A DNA stretch of 64,000 bases from positions 4,650,001-4,714,000 of the forward strand of contig CAWICN010000001.1 of the NCBI GenBank assembly GCA_963834725.1, written 5' to 3'. Below are positions 1-11,471 of this stretch, in pieces. How positions within the stretch are numbered: position 1 is the first letter of the stretch; each line of letters opens with the position of its first letter. The notes beneath the pieces are model-generated. The model made no database searches, was not told the origin of the DNA, and saw only the letters and a list, made by a program, of their open reading frames with translations. Source of the stretch: PALSA-693 sp963834725. GTDB taxonomy: Bacteria > Actinomycetota > Acidimicrobiia > Acidimicrobiales > Palsa-688. Position numbers and translations under genes: made by a program.

Positions 1-738
1 CTCGCCGAAGTCCGTCTCTCTGGCCGAGCGACTCTCAGGAGGTGCAGCCGGGTCGATGGCGGCCGTGTCGTCACGGGCCATCTCATCACCGGTGCCCTGG
101 TCGTGTTCCCCGTACCAGGTTCCGGCGCCCGGACCGCTCCCTGCTGCCGTTCCGCTCCCCGGTACCGAGCCGCGATCGTCGACCGGGACGTCATGCACGG
201 TGGCCGCCGGTCGGGCGATGACCGCCTTCAGGGCCATGCCGCCAAGGACGGCCAGCAGAAGCCCGGGTCCGAGACTCGAACCGAGCTGGTGGAGGAATGA
301 TGTCATCGGGCTGGTGCCCGTCGCGAACGGCGGGCCGGACTCGAAGGTCGCCCATGCGGCTGGACCGATTACGAACCACGCCCCCGCTACAACGATCATC
401 AGCGCTGCCAGCCCGATGGGCGCGCCGGTTCCCTCGTGGCGGCGGCTCGGGGAGGCGCTCAGGATCATGAGGCCGGCCACCACGGCCACGGCGCCGGGTA
501 GCAGGTGCAGCAGCCAGTTCTGAGTGGTCCACGCCCAAGAGCCTGCTGAGGTGGGTTGATAGCCAAAGATGGGCCCCACGAAGACCGAGATGGCGCCCCA
601 CGCCCCCACCAGTGCCGCGAGCAGGCCGACTTCGGCCGCTCCGATCGGTCGAACCGAGACGTGGACGCCATTTCGACTGCTGGTACCCGACCTCCGGCTC
701 CACCGACGCTGATTCGGATGTTCCACAGCCCAGGTCAT
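1..738 (-). CDS. Partial multi-spanning membrane protein, unknown function
   Basis: An open frame of 246 codons runs off the left edge with no stop. I chose the ATG at 738 because GGAAGGAAG lies just upstream. About 40 polar residues are followed by four hydrophobic stretches, near residues 43-62 (LLAALVGAWGAISVFV), 72-93 (WLLHLLPGAVAVVAGLMIL), 102-122 and 140-160. A long Gly/Pro/Asp-rich soluble tail follows to the edge. The layout suggests a small integral membrane protein with a cytoplasmic or surface tail. I do not recognise a family and assign no function. Overlapping frames on both strands look like shadows. Confidence 0.6.
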   Translation of the reverse strand, partial: MTWAVEHPNQRRWSRRSGTSSRNGVHVSVRPIGAAEVGLLAALVGAWGAISVFVGPIFGYQPTSAGSWAWTTQNWLLHLLPGAVAVVAGLMILSASPSRRHEGTGAPIGLAALMIVVAGAWFVIGPAAWATFESGPPFATGTSPMTSFLHQLGSSLGPGLLLAVLGGMALKAVIARPAATVHDVPVDDRGSVPGSGTAAGSGPGAGTWYGEHDQGTGDEMARDDTAAIDPAAPPESRSARETDFGE

Positions 739-893
739 ATGCGCAGCTTCCTTCCTGTGCAGCATGTTCGGAGTAGACGTTCCTCCGAACACTATGGGGG
801 TTATGCCCAATCTTCGGGGATGCCAACCGGTGGTGCCGGTCCGGGCCGGTACGCCACGCCCCTCACCTGCGCCTCCGGGGGGTTTTGATGCCG

Positions 894-1727
894 TCAATGT
901 GCAGCCGGCCCGGGTGATCCCCGTCCGGCTCCTGCCAGCGACCTGGCTTCGCGGGCGACCCGGCGGGCTTCTTGCAGCGGGACCGGCGTGCGGGCCGCGG
1001 GGGTCGACGCCATCAGGACGAGCCGAGCCGCGGTTGCGGCATCGGTGCGCCAACCGGCATGGGCCAGGACCGGCCTGGATCGGTTGCGGGTACACACCCA
1101 GCGAGCCACCTCCACGCCGTCAATCCGGACCGGGGCGGTGGCACCGCGGCGAAGCTCGGGGAACTCCCCGAACCCAACCAGGGCACGGTGAGTGACCCCG
1201 ACCGAGGGGACGTCGAGAACGGCGCCCAGGTGGATCGCCAGGCCGGCGCGTCGCGGATGATCCAGGCCGGTGGCATCGACCATGATCACGTCGGGCCGGT
1301 TCGGGAGCGATCGCAGGGCCTCGCCGAGGATGGGCCCTTCGCGCAAGGCGAGAAGCCCTGGCGCGTACGCCGCCGGCACCTGGCCGGCTACCACCACCTG
1401 GGCGTCGACGTCGGTCGCCTGGCGAGGTTCGGGACCCAGTGCCGTCCCTCGCAGCACGGCACCTGAACGCCTCCTGATGGGTTCGGCCCCGATTGGGTGG
1501 CACGCGACCGCTGCCGCCCATACCCGGTCCCCGGGGTGACCGGGGCCGGCCCCGCCCTGCGCATAGGCGGCGAAGCATCCGGCGATTATGGGGGCCGCAG
1601 GGGGCGCCCATGGCTGGTCGGCCATGGCGGCCGCCGAGATACCGGCCAGGAAAGATTGCACCCCGATCAGCTCTTCCCCAGAAACCGGCCATGACAACGG
1701 AGAAGCCGGCCACCACAACGGCGTCAT
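894..1727 (-). CDS. Endonuclease V (Nfi) homologue, probably catalytically impaired
   Basis: The 277-residue protein matches endonuclease V, which nicks DNA one base 3' of deoxyinosine. Recognisable motifs in order are IIAG, then YAPGLLALREGP (Glu of the active site), then VDATGLDHPRRAGLAIHLG (Asp 110 region of the E. coli enzyme). Two of the four E. coli catalytic residues are changed. The Asp of the AGxD motif is Phe (AGCFAAY). The C-terminal His of the GHR motif is Trp (AGWRTDAATA). The conserved Lys after IGV is His. A TTG at 1748 would add seven residues; I prefer the ATG at 1727. It may be a non-cutting inosine binder or a decaying gene. Confidence 0.75.
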   Translation of the reverse strand: MTPLWWPASPLSWPVSGEELIGVQSFLAGISAAAMADQPWAPPAAPIIAGCFAAYAQGGAGPGHPGDRVWAAAVACHPIGAEPIRRRSGAVLRGTALGPEPRQATDVDAQVVVAGQVPAAYAPGLLALREGPILGEALRSLPNRPDVIMVDATGLDHPRRAGLAIHLGAVLDVPSVGVTHRALVGFGEFPELRRGATAPVRIDGVEVARWVCTRNRSRPVLAHAGWRTDAATAARLVLMASTPAARTPVPLQEARRVAREARSLAGAGRGSPGPAAH

Positions 1728-1794
1728 AGGTGGATCCCATCGCACCAACTGCCGCCTCAGACTATGCCGCGAGCCGCCCTGGTCGGTGGTCGAG

Positions 1795-2352
1795 CTACCC
1801 CCTCCGGGTGACTGGGGCCTCGAGCGCGATGATGCGGTGGTTGGTCACCACGCCGCCCACGATTTGCAGCTCCCCGATCGAATGGAAGGCTTGGGCCCGT
1901 CGTTGGGTAGGCGACCCCGGGTTGAACAAGAGTTGACCGTCTTCCCCGTACTCATTGACCGGCGCATGGCTGTGTCCAAACACGACCACGTGGGCATCCG
2001 GGAAGCGCCGTCGAAGTCGTCGCCCTCGACCCGCCGCGGCGCCACCGTCATGGATCATGCCGATCCTCACCCCTTCCAATTCCACCAGCCTGGTCACCGG
2101 GAGGATCCCCACGAGTGAGCTGTCGTTGTTGCCGAGTACCGCATGAACCGGGGCAACTTTGCGGAGCTCGGCGAGGACCCCTTCGTCCAGCACGTCCCCC
2201 GCGTGCAGGATGATGTCGGCTTTGTGGATGCACCGCCAGGCGGAATCCGGCAGCCGCCTGGTGACCCTGCGATCTCCGGGTGACGGGCTGCGCAGATGGG
2301 TGTCGGCCAGGACGATGATCCGAAGGGCTTCTGACCTGGCGGGCCGCCCCAT
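1795..2352 (-). CDS. YfcE/MJ0936-type metallophosphoesterase
   Basis: This 185-residue protein carries the full calcineurin-like two-metal signature: DTH near residue 17, GD in HAGD, GNND, a His in MIHD, and GHSH near the C-terminus. This order and the short length match the YfcE/MJ0936 phosphodiesterase family, cytosolic enzymes that hydrolyse phosphodiester model substrates; their true substrates are mostly unknown. The ATG at 2352 is the first start. The endonuclease V homologue follows 67 bp downstream on the same strand, so the two may be cotranscribed. All metal ligands are present, so the enzyme should be active. Confidence 0.88.
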   Translation of the reverse strand: MGRPARSEALRIIVLADTHLRSPSPGDRRVTRRLPDSAWRCIHKADIILHAGDVLDEGVLAELRKVAPVHAVLGNNDSSLVGILPVTRLVELEGVRIGMIHDGGAAAGRGRRLRRRFPDAHVVVFGHSHAPVNEYGEDGQLLFNPGSPTQRRAQAFHSIGELQIVGGVVTNHRIIALEAPVTRRG

Positions 2353-2452
2353 AGGCGGTAAGGGTACTCAGTGTGGAGATCCGAAGTACTCAGTCGACGG
2401 TGTAATCCACCGTGACGTCAGGGGTCGCAACTGCGACCGTGCCGTAAAGCGG

Positions 2453-2833
2453 TCAACGGCCCTTGAACGTCTCCACCAGGGTGGCCGCATCCTCGTCGCC
2501 CACTCCGTGAAACGCGAACCGGAGCCGGGCCCAACTGAAGACCGTGACGTCTCCTCGCACGGCATGGTCCCGATCGACGGTGCCAGCCATCTCGGCTTCG
2601 ACCCCGGTCAGGTGGATGTGCTGCTGGCGGGCGACCACCTGAACCAGCTCGGCCGCACACGATGCCACCCCGCCGAGGAACAGCTCGGCCGGGGTCAATG
2701 CCTCTCCCGGGCAACCATTTTGGGCGGGCCCGTCGACCACGATGTGCTGGTCCCGGGCGCTCAGGAGCACCCGCCCAAAGGTGGCGGTCGTCGCCGACCG
2801 AACGTGATAGTCATAGTGGTCCGTTGTTGCCAT
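2453..2833 (-). CDS. OsmC family protein
   Basis: The 126-residue protein has the OsmC/Ohr fold signature: an N-terminal beta region, then GxxLTPAELFLGGVASCAAEL, where the Cys is the conserved peroxidatic-type residue on the central helix. A first Cys lies in NGCPGEAL. OsmC proteins are cytosolic thiol peroxidases acting on organic hydroperoxides, but this subgroup is diverse and the substrate cannot be told from sequence. The gene stands alone, about 50 bp upstream of nothing co-directional except the exporter operon, which ends further on at 2883. Confidence 0.8.
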   Translation of the reverse strand: MATTDHYDYHVRSATTATFGRVLLSARDQHIVVDGPAQNGCPGEALTPAELFLGGVASCAAELVQVVARQQHIHLTGVEAEMAGTVDRDHAVRGDVTVFSWARLRFAFHGVGDEDAATLVETFKGR

Positions 2834-2882
2834 CGGTCACCTCCCGGCAGGGCTGCCGCCCCAGTTTGGCACCGACCGGGAT

Positions 2883-4547
2883 TCATTCGCCCTGGATGTC
2901 CCTCAGGGTGAAGAACATGGCGCCAACGAAGGCGGCGGCCGCCCCGATCGCCACCAGGACGATATCAGTTGTCCAATCCGGGTGGACGGCCGGTGCCGCG
3001 GCCATATGATGAAAGAGCGACGTGTCGAGCAGCCAGCGGTTGTTGCCCCCGATCCCGCCGACGAGCTCAACGAAAAGGGACCATCCCAGGAGCCCATACA
3101 CCGCCAAGGGCGTGGCACGGGGCAGTATCCCAAACGTCAGGAGTCCGATACCCAACAGGCAGATGGCAGGCGGGATCACATTGAGGCCGGCACTCACCAG
3201 GGTGGCGAAGCTCACCGCCGTGTTCTGGGACGCGGCGCCCAGCCAGGCCATGATGCCGGCGACCAGACCGCCGAGGACGAGGGCGGCCACGGCCACTGCA
3301 CCCCGACCGCCCAGCCAGGCGCGACGGGGCACCGGCCTGACGAGAAGGTGGTCGAGGCGGCCGGCGGCTTCTTCAGCTCGCGCCGCCGTGGCCTGACCCG
3401 CGGCCAGGAACGATGCGAGCACCGCCAGGATGAGGAAGGCCACCCCGAGGAACGCCTCGGCGCCGGTGCCGCGAGCACCCAACCGCGCGAACACCGTTTG
3501 TACCGACGAGCCGGTGATGGTGCCGCCCGCCTTGGCGATCAAGCCCAGCACCAGCCCGGTGATACCCAGCGCGGCCCACCAGCTGATGAGGGTTGGTCGC
3601 ACCAGGCGGAGGGAAAGCCCCAGCTGCCCGAACAGCAAATGCCGTCGCGCCCGGGCGTGCGTCCGGTCGGGCAGCAGGCTGGACCCGACGTCGCGGCTGC
3701 CGGCCAGGCGCACCGCGACCAGCGCGACGACAGCAGTGAAACCGGCAATAGGGAGAAGTGCGAGCGGCTGCGGCGCGGTGAGCGGCCGGAGCTCTTCGAC
3801 CCAGCCGAGTGGCGAGGCCCAGATGAGCCCGTGCAGTCCCACCCCGGCGTCGGCGACCATTCGCAGGGCGTAGGCGGCACCAAGGAACCAGCCCGCGTAG
3901 CTGGCCGCCTGCCGACGGGTCGGGGCCAGCTGGCTCGTGAGCGCGCCGACGGCGAGGAACATGACCGCCGTCGCCACCTGAGCCACCGAAAAGTACAGCA
4001 TCGGTCCGGCCCCGATATCGACTTTCGAGTACTGGCCGACGAGGACGGAGATCACGGTCGTGACCGCCCACAACGTGATCGCGCCCACCCCGAAACCGCC
4101 GATGGCTTGGGCCGCCGCTTGTCGCCGGGTCGTCTGTCCCGTGAGGAGAAGCTCCCAGCGGCCCGCGTCCTCGTCGCCCCGTAGCCGCTTGGTGCTGATG
4201 AGGAGCCCCCAGACGGCCCCGAGGACCATCAACGTCATGATGCTCTTCAGAATGGTGAAGCCGGCAACAGTCTGCAGCGCCGGGGCCGGGCCGAAGAGGG
4301 CGGCGCTGGCCTTGTTGGATCCAAAGGCCGCGGCCAGCTGGTCCCGCTCGGCCCGGGTTTTGTAGATTCTCGTGTAGCTGACCGCCGCCGACGCCACCAG
4401 GGCGCCGAAGATGTAGCCGAACAGGGCACCAGATCGCGCCGCTCTCCGTGCAGTGTGGTGAAAGACGACTCCGCCCGGGGGTCCTGTAACCCGGGTTGGC
4501 GCCCGGATCGCCACATCAGTGGCGGTCAACGGGGTGCGGGTGGTCAC
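2883..4547 (-). CDS. ABC-2 type exporter permease
   Basis: A 554-residue protein with about twelve hydrophobic segments, arranged as two similar halves. It resembles the large permeases of actinobacterial ABC-2 exporters annotated as exporters of polyketide antibiotics. Its GTG start (4547) overlaps the TAG stop of the upstream ATPase gene by one base, so the two are translationally coupled and should form one transporter. The substrate is not indicated by the sequence. The first hydrophobic segment starts near residue 40 after a short cytoplasmic lead (FHHTARRAARSGALFGYIFG). Confidence 0.87.
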   Translation of the reverse strand: MTTRTPLTATDVAIRAPTRVTGPPGGVVFHHTARRAARSGALFGYIFGALVASAAVSYTRIYKTRAERDQLAAAFGSNKASAALFGPAPALQTVAGFTILKSIMTLMVLGAVWGLLISTKRLRGDEDAGRWELLLTGQTTRRQAAAQAIGGFGVGAITLWAVTTVISVLVGQYSKVDIGAGPMLYFSVAQVATAVMFLAVGALTSQLAPTRRQAASYAGWFLGAAYALRMVADAGVGLHGLIWASPLGWVEELRPLTAPQPLALLPIAGFTAVVALVAVRLAGSRDVGSSLLPDRTHARARRHLLFGQLGLSLRLVRPTLISWWAALGITGLVLGLIAKAGGTITGSSVQTVFARLGARGTGAEAFLGVAFLILAVLASFLAAGQATAARAEEAAGRLDHLLVRPVPRRAWLGGRGAVAVAALVLGGLVAGIMAWLGAASQNTAVSFATLVSAGLNVIPPAICLLGIGLLTFGILPRATPLAVYGLLGWSLFVELVGGIGGNNRWLLDTSLFHHMAAAPAVHPDWTTDIVLVAIGAAAAFVGAMFFTLRDIQGE

Positions 4548-5461
4548 TATCGTCCTCGATCGCCGGAGAGCGATTCCCGATCGCCGTACAGGGCGAGGAA
4601 CAGTTCCTCGAGTGACGGCTCCCGGCTCAACAGCTCGTTTACGTTGCTCTCGGCCAAGACCTTCAAGAGCGGGGCGATCGGGCCTGAGACCTGGAGGTGC
4701 GCCACCTGCCCGTCGGTGCGAACCGATCTCACTCCTGGAACCATCGACAGATCCGGGATCGGCCCCGTGAAGGTCGCCTCCACAGTGACGGCTGACAGGT
4801 GACGCATCTCGGACAGCGTTCCGGTTTCCACCAGCCGCCCCTCTCGCAGGATCGCCACCCGGTCACAGAGCGCTTCCACCTCGCTCAGAAGGTGCGAGGA
4901 CAGGAAGACCGTCTGCCCGCGCTCCTTCGCCTCGTCGATGCAGTGGCGGAACACCTGCTCCATCAGTGGGTCAAGCCCCGAAGTCGGCTCGTCAAGGAGG
5001 AGCAGGTCGGGCCGGCACATGAGCGCGGCAATCAGCACGACCTTTTGACGGTTCCCTTTGGAGTAGGCCCGGACCTTCTTGTCCCTGTCAAGCTCGAACC
5101 GGGTGATGAGCTCGTCGCGGTACGCCTCGTCGACCTGTCCCTGCACCCGTCCGAGCAAATGGAGGGTCTCAGCTCCGGTTAGCTCCGGCCACAGGTTGGC
5201 TTCGCCCGGCCCGTAGGCGAGGTGGCGATGCGCCTCGACCGCCTGGCGCTGGCAATCCAGGCCGAAGATCTCGGCGCGTCCCGACGTGGCTTGGATCAAC
5301 CCGAGAAGGAGACGGATCGTCGTCGTCTTTCCGGCCCCGTTTGGGCCCAGATACCCGAGCACCTGGCCCGGGCTGACTTCGAGGTCCAGGTCGCTCAGGG
5401 CCGGAACGGCTCCGTAGCTCTTGGATAAACCCTCGGTCCGGACAGGTGGCGACGATGTCAT
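4547..5461 (-). CDS. ABC transporter ATP-binding protein
   Basis: This is the nucleotide-binding subunit for the permease that follows. It shows Walker A (GPNGAGKTTT, about residues 38-47), a signature region YSKGNRQKV in place of canonical LSGGQ, Walker B LLLLDEP, and a switch His in SSHLLSE. The length, 304 residues with a C-terminal extension of about 80, fits drug- or antibiotic-type ABC-2 exporters. A GTG nine codons upstream (5488) also opens the frame, but GGAGGTG sits directly before the ATG at 5461, so I chose that start. Confidence 0.9.
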   Translation of the reverse strand: MTSSPPVRTEGLSKSYGAVPALSDLDLEVSPGQVLGYLGPNGAGKTTTIRLLLGLIQATSGRAEIFGLDCQRQAVEAHRHLAYGPGEANLWPELTGAETLHLLGRVQGQVDEAYRDELITRFELDRDKKVRAYSKGNRQKVVLIAALMCRPDLLLLDEPTSGLDPLMEQVFRHCIDEAKERGQTVFLSSHLLSEVEALCDRVAILREGRLVETGTLSEMRHLSAVTVEATFTGPIPDLSMVPGVRSVRTDGQVAHLQVSGPIAPLLKVLAESNVNELLSREPSLEELFLALYGDRESLSGDRGR

Positions 5462-5643
5462 CAGCACCTCCACGATCTCCTGTTTCACACGTTAACCCAG
5501 GTGCTGGCCGTACACCCCACTGATCTCGATCGCCTAACCTCTGTGCGAATGATCTCCGGGGTCTCTTCCTTTCGTGCTTTTGTGGGGATCTTGTCGGCGA
5601 TTCTTGATGGGACCGTTTCCAAACCGGAGGGGGGCTTGCGGCG

Positions 5644-6837
5644 TTGAAAGCGGTGGTGTGTCACCGGGGCCACCTGACCACCTCGGACGTTCCTGATCCT
5701 GAACCATCCCGGGGCCAGGTGCTGCTCCGGGTGCTCCGGTGCGGCATCTGCGGCTCCGATCTCCACGCCCGCCGGGCGGGTGACGAGCTTGCGGACATCG
5801 CGGTGGAGTCCGGATACGACGGGCTGATGCGCTCGGAGCAGCATGTCGTCCTCGGTCATGAGTTCGTCGGGGAAGTGGCCGGGTACGGAGCGGAATGCCG
5901 CCGGAGGGCTCCAACCGGCACCCCGGTGGTCGCCCTGCCCCTGGTGCGAAAGAATGGCGCCGTCCATCCCATCGGACTGTCGGCGGCTGCTCCGGGTGGC
6001 TACGCCGAGCTGGTCCTGGTCGAGGAATCGTTGATGTTCCCGGTCCCGAATGGTCTGCCGGCCGAGATGGCGGCCCTGACCGAGCCAATGGCGGTCGCCC
6101 TCCACGCTGTTCGTCGCGCCGAGGTATCGAGGCGTACCCCTGTCATCGTCGTCGGCTGCGGACCGATTGGCCTGGCGGTCATCAGCGTTCTCAAGGCTGC
6201 GGGAGTCCGGCTGGTGGTTGCCAGCGATCTGTCCCCCCGCCGGCGCGAGCTGGCCTACTCCGTCGGAGCTGACGTGGTAGTGGATCCCGGAAGTCGTTCC
6301 CCCTACGACGCGGCGGCTCGGCGCAGCATGATCCGGACGATCCCCGACGGGGCTGAGCTGGCGGTGGGCACGATGGAGCGGTTGCACCGGCTGCCGATCC
6401 CGTGGCCGCCCGTGTTACGGGGCCTTGAGCGGCTCGGCCTCGGTCCCCGGCGACCGGTCGTCTTCGAATGCGTCGGCGTCCCAGGGATCCTCGACGACAT
6501 CATCACCTCGGCCCCGTTCTTCTCCCGGGTGATCGTCGTCGGCGTCTGCATGGGACCCGACCGCATCCGCCCCGCCATGGCGATCAACAAGGAGCTCGAC
6601 CTTCGCTTCGTGCTGGGATACTCGCCCCTCGATTTCCGCGACACGCTCTATCGGCTGGCCGAGGGCAAGCTGTATGGCGGCTCCCTCGTCACCGGGACAG
6701 TCGGCCTGGACGGGGTCAGCGGTGCGTTCGACGCGCTGGCAGCTGCCGACGTCCACGCCAAGGTGCTGATCGATCCGGCTGACACCGCCGGCATCTCCCT
6801 GCCGGCCCGGTCGGGGGCCAGCGTGAGCAAACCCTGA
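5644..6837 (+). CDS. Zinc-type medium-chain alcohol dehydrogenase
   Basis: A 397-residue medium-chain dehydrogenase/reductase. The catalytic zinc site is recognisable as CGICGSDLH (about residues 37-45) and GHEFVGEV. The nucleotide-binding loop reads GCGPIGLAV with a downstream acidic residue in ASDLS, which favours NAD. The lobe that normally holds four structural-zinc cysteines lacks them (ALPLVRKNGAVHPIGL). The start is TTG, preceded by GGAGGGGG at a suitable distance; no ATG lies nearby. It diverges from the ABC exporter operon across a 180-bp gap. The substrate is unknown. Confidence 0.85.
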   Translation: MKAVVCHRGHLTTSDVPDPEPSRGQVLLRVLRCGICGSDLHARRAGDELADIAVESGYDGLMRSEQHVVLGHEFVGEVAGYGAECRRRAPTGTPVVALPLVRKNGAVHPIGLSAAAPGGYAELVLVEESLMFPVPNGLPAEMAALTEPMAVALHAVRRAEVSRRTPVIVVGCGPIGLAVISVLKAAGVRLVVASDLSPRRRELAYSVGADVVVDPGSRSPYDAAARRSMIRTIPDGAELAVGTMERLHRLPIPWPPVLRGLERLGLGPRRPVVFECVGVPGILDDIITSAPFFSRVIVVGVCMGPDRIRPAMAINKELDLRFVLGYSPLDFRDTLYRLAEGKLYGGSLVTGTVGLDGVSGAFDALAAADVHAKVLIDPADTAGISLPARSGASVSKP

Positions 6838-6859
6838 GACAGGGTCTGCTATATGGAGA

Positions 6860-7429
6860 TTACCCTCGGGACGCGGCTACGTCTGCGGCCCGAGCCGGAG
6901 CATGGCGGACGTCGTCGGGCGTAAGGGCCCGGGTCCACGCCGCGAACTCCAGGCAGATCCCGTCTGGATCGAAGAAGTACACCGACTTTACGAACACGCC
7001 GGGGTGCATGGTCCGGGCGACGCCCCACTCGCTGTCGTCATGCATCATCACTTCGGTGCAGTCGACGCCGCGCTCGCGCAGCCGGGCGACGTAACCGTCG
7101 ATGAGGTCAGCGGGAACATTGAACGCCACATGGTTCATCGACCCCATCGCGGTAGTGATCTCGCCGACGCCCGGCAGGGCCGCCGGCGCGGATACTCCGG
7201 GTGCGGGTGGCGGCGCATCCTTGAACCAGAAGAAGGCCAGGCTGTCGCCGTTGCCGATGTCGAAGAAGAAGTGCTGCCCCATGTCCCTCGGCAGCTCGAT
7301 GGTCTTGACCAGCGGCATACCCAGGGTGTCCCGGTAGAACTCCACGGTACGGGCCATGTCCCGGCAAACCAGGGCGAGGTGGTTGACCCCGCTCAGCTCG
7401 AAGGGACGTTCTTGCTGTTGAGATTCCAT
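6860..7429 (-). CDS. VOC family (glyoxalase/extradiol dioxygenase-like) protein
   Basis: The 189-residue protein has the paired beta-alpha-beta modules of the vicinal oxygen chelate superfamily. Likely metal ligands are His in NHLAL (about residue 16), His in NHVAF (about 100) and Glu in CLEFAAW (about 164). FYRDTLGM and FFDPDG are typical module landmarks. VOC members include dioxygenases, lyases and resistance proteins, so the reaction cannot be fixed. It lies convergent to the dehydrogenase gene and downstream of a P450 gene on the same strand, about 100 bp away, so a shared oxidative pathway is possible. Confidence 0.8.
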   Translation of the reverse strand: MESQQQERPFELSGVNHLALVCRDMARTVEFYRDTLGMPLVKTIELPRDMGQHFFFDIGNGDSLAFFWFKDAPPPAPGVSAPAALPGVGEITTAMGSMNHVAFNVPADLIDGYVARLRERGVDCTEVMMHDDSEWGVARTMHPGVFVKSVYFFDPDGICLEFAAWTRALTPDDVRHAPARAADVAASRG

Positions 7430-7533
7430 TACTCAGAGATGCTACTCGGCACCTGTGACCTCTGCTCGCGGCCGGGTCCATCTTCCGCCTCGGGCTGTCT
7501 GTGGCCGGCATCGGGATCGCGTCGTCCGCAAGG

Positions 7534-8814
7534 TCACGCTGTCTCGAGGCTCCCGACGCGCGCTGAGGGGGTAAAGCGAACGGTGAGGTGTTTGATTCCA
7601 CTCACCAGTGGAATACCGAAGCCCTGCAACGGAACCGGATCATCGACCACATCGATGTCGGGCAGGCGGGTCAGCAGCTGGCGGAACACGACCGACAACT
7701 CCCGCCGGGCCAAGTGGGCACCGAGGCAGAAGTGCGGACCCGGGCCACCGAACCCCACGTGCGGGTTGGGGTCCCGATCGATGTTGAAGGTCTCCGGATC
7801 CTGAAATACCCGGGGATCCCGGTTGGCGGCGCCGTAGAACATCACGACCTTGTCGCCTTCCTCGAACTCGTGCTCCGACAGCGTCAGGTTCCGTGTCAGG
7901 GTGCGGCGCATGAAGGTGACCGGCGAGGCAGCCCGTATGATCTCCTCCACTGCCTTGGGAGTGGCCTGCTCGATGTTGGCTTGCCACTTGGCCCGCTCGC
8001 TCGGATTGAGAGCCAGCAGGTGCATCCCGTGGGTGATGGCATTGCGGGTGGTGTCGTTGCCGGCGACTGCCAGAAGTATGAAGAATGGGGCCAGTTCGTG
8101 CGGGGCCAGCATGTCCTCACCGAGGTCGTTGTGGACCAGGGCGGTCGTGAGGTCATCGGCAGGATTGCGGCGCCGGTCCTCGGCGAGCTCGTTCATCAGA
8201 CCGGCCAGTTCCATTCCGGCCCCGAGAAGAGCGCCCAAACCTTCCTGAGGATCGCTCGTTCCCATCATGTCGGGGTCACCGGCGCCGAGGATCACGTTCG
8301 TCGCCTTGAGGACCGTGCCGAACTCGCTCCTGGGGATTCCCATCATGTCGCAAATGATCAGCAACGGAAACGGCTGTGATACCGCCTTGACCAGATCCAC
8401 CTCTCCCGTCTCGCACATCCCGTCGATGACCTCGGTGCAGATCCGCTCGACCGACTCGAGAACACCGGCGAGTTGGCGTGGCGTGAAGGAGCGGGCGACG
8501 ATGCCTCTCTGCCGGGCGTGCCGGGGATCGTCCATGGTGATGAACGATCCGAAGAACTCCATTGCCTCGAGGGGAAGGTCGACGATGGACGTCGACCCTT
8601 TGCCGGAGCAGAAGTCGAGCGGCCGCCTGCTGATCTCGACTACCTCGTTGTAGCGGGTGACCGCGAAGAAGGCCTCTTCCTGACCGGTTCCGAAATCGGG
8701 AATGGTTAGCCTGAGAAAGGGCCCCTGCTCACGCAGGATGGCGAACTGGGCCATACGATCGGAGAGCGGCTGCTGCCAGAACTCGGGGTCAGTGATCGAT
8801 TGGGCGGTTAGCAT
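7534..8814 (-). CDS. Cytochrome P450
   Basis: A 426-residue soluble P450 monooxygenase. Landmarks are the I-helix oxygen-binding motif AGNDTTRNA, the K-helix ExxR as EEIIRAA, and the haem loop FGGPGPHFCLG with the axial Cys near residue 360. The sequence style (DPNPHVGFGGPGPHFCLGAHL) resembles actinobacterial CYP124/125/142-like enzymes that oxidise lipids or steroids; that is family inference only. An ATG at 8829 also opens the frame, but GAGGGGG lies seven bases before the ATG at 8814. No ferredoxin gene is adjacent. Confidence 0.92.
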   Translation of the reverse strand: MLTAQSITDPEFWQQPLSDRMAQFAILREQGPFLRLTIPDFGTGQEEAFFAVTRYNEVVEISRRPLDFCSGKGSTSIVDLPLEAMEFFGSFITMDDPRHARQRGIVARSFTPRQLAGVLESVERICTEVIDGMCETGEVDLVKAVSQPFPLLIICDMMGIPRSEFGTVLKATNVILGAGDPDMMGTSDPQEGLGALLGAGMELAGLMNELAEDRRRNPADDLTTALVHNDLGEDMLAPHELAPFFILLAVAGNDTTRNAITHGMHLLALNPSERAKWQANIEQATPKAVEEIIRAASPVTFMRRTLTRNLTLSEHEFEEGDKVVMFYGAANRDPRVFQDPETFNIDRDPNPHVGFGGPGPHFCLGAHLARRELSVVFRQLLTRLPDIDVVDDPVPLQGFGIPLVSGIKHLTVRFTPSARVGSLETA

Positions 8815-9026
8815 CAAGTTCCCCCTCATGTCCGCGGATCATCAAAAACATTAACGCAGACAATGAAGGAGTTTGCCGCGGCCGGTGTGGTCTCGGCCGC
8901 TACCGGCAGGACGGCTGAAGTGGGATCGTCGGGGTCGGGTGAAGGGAGTGGAATCCCGGTTCCGTGTCGCGAGCCGAACGTCCCGGTTGCCCGTGGTTGG
9001 CCATCGGGTTGACGTCCCATTACTTG

Positions 9027-11417
<2,391 letters not shown>

Positions 11418-11471
11418 CTCACCGTTTCTCCATATGGGCGCGACCGTCGCCGCGGTCTCCGTGTGGCCCGA

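Noticed and set aside
191..826. 211-codon minus-strand frame at the left edge
   Set aside because: It starts with TTG, is Arg/Gly-rich, and shadows the membrane protein frame that has a ribosome-binding site and four hydrophobic helices.
2982..4184. 400-codon plus-strand frame opposite the ABC permease
   Set aside because: It is rich in Arg, Gly, Gln and Asp with no family resemblance. The opposite strand has a clear 12-helix permease coupled to its ATPase.
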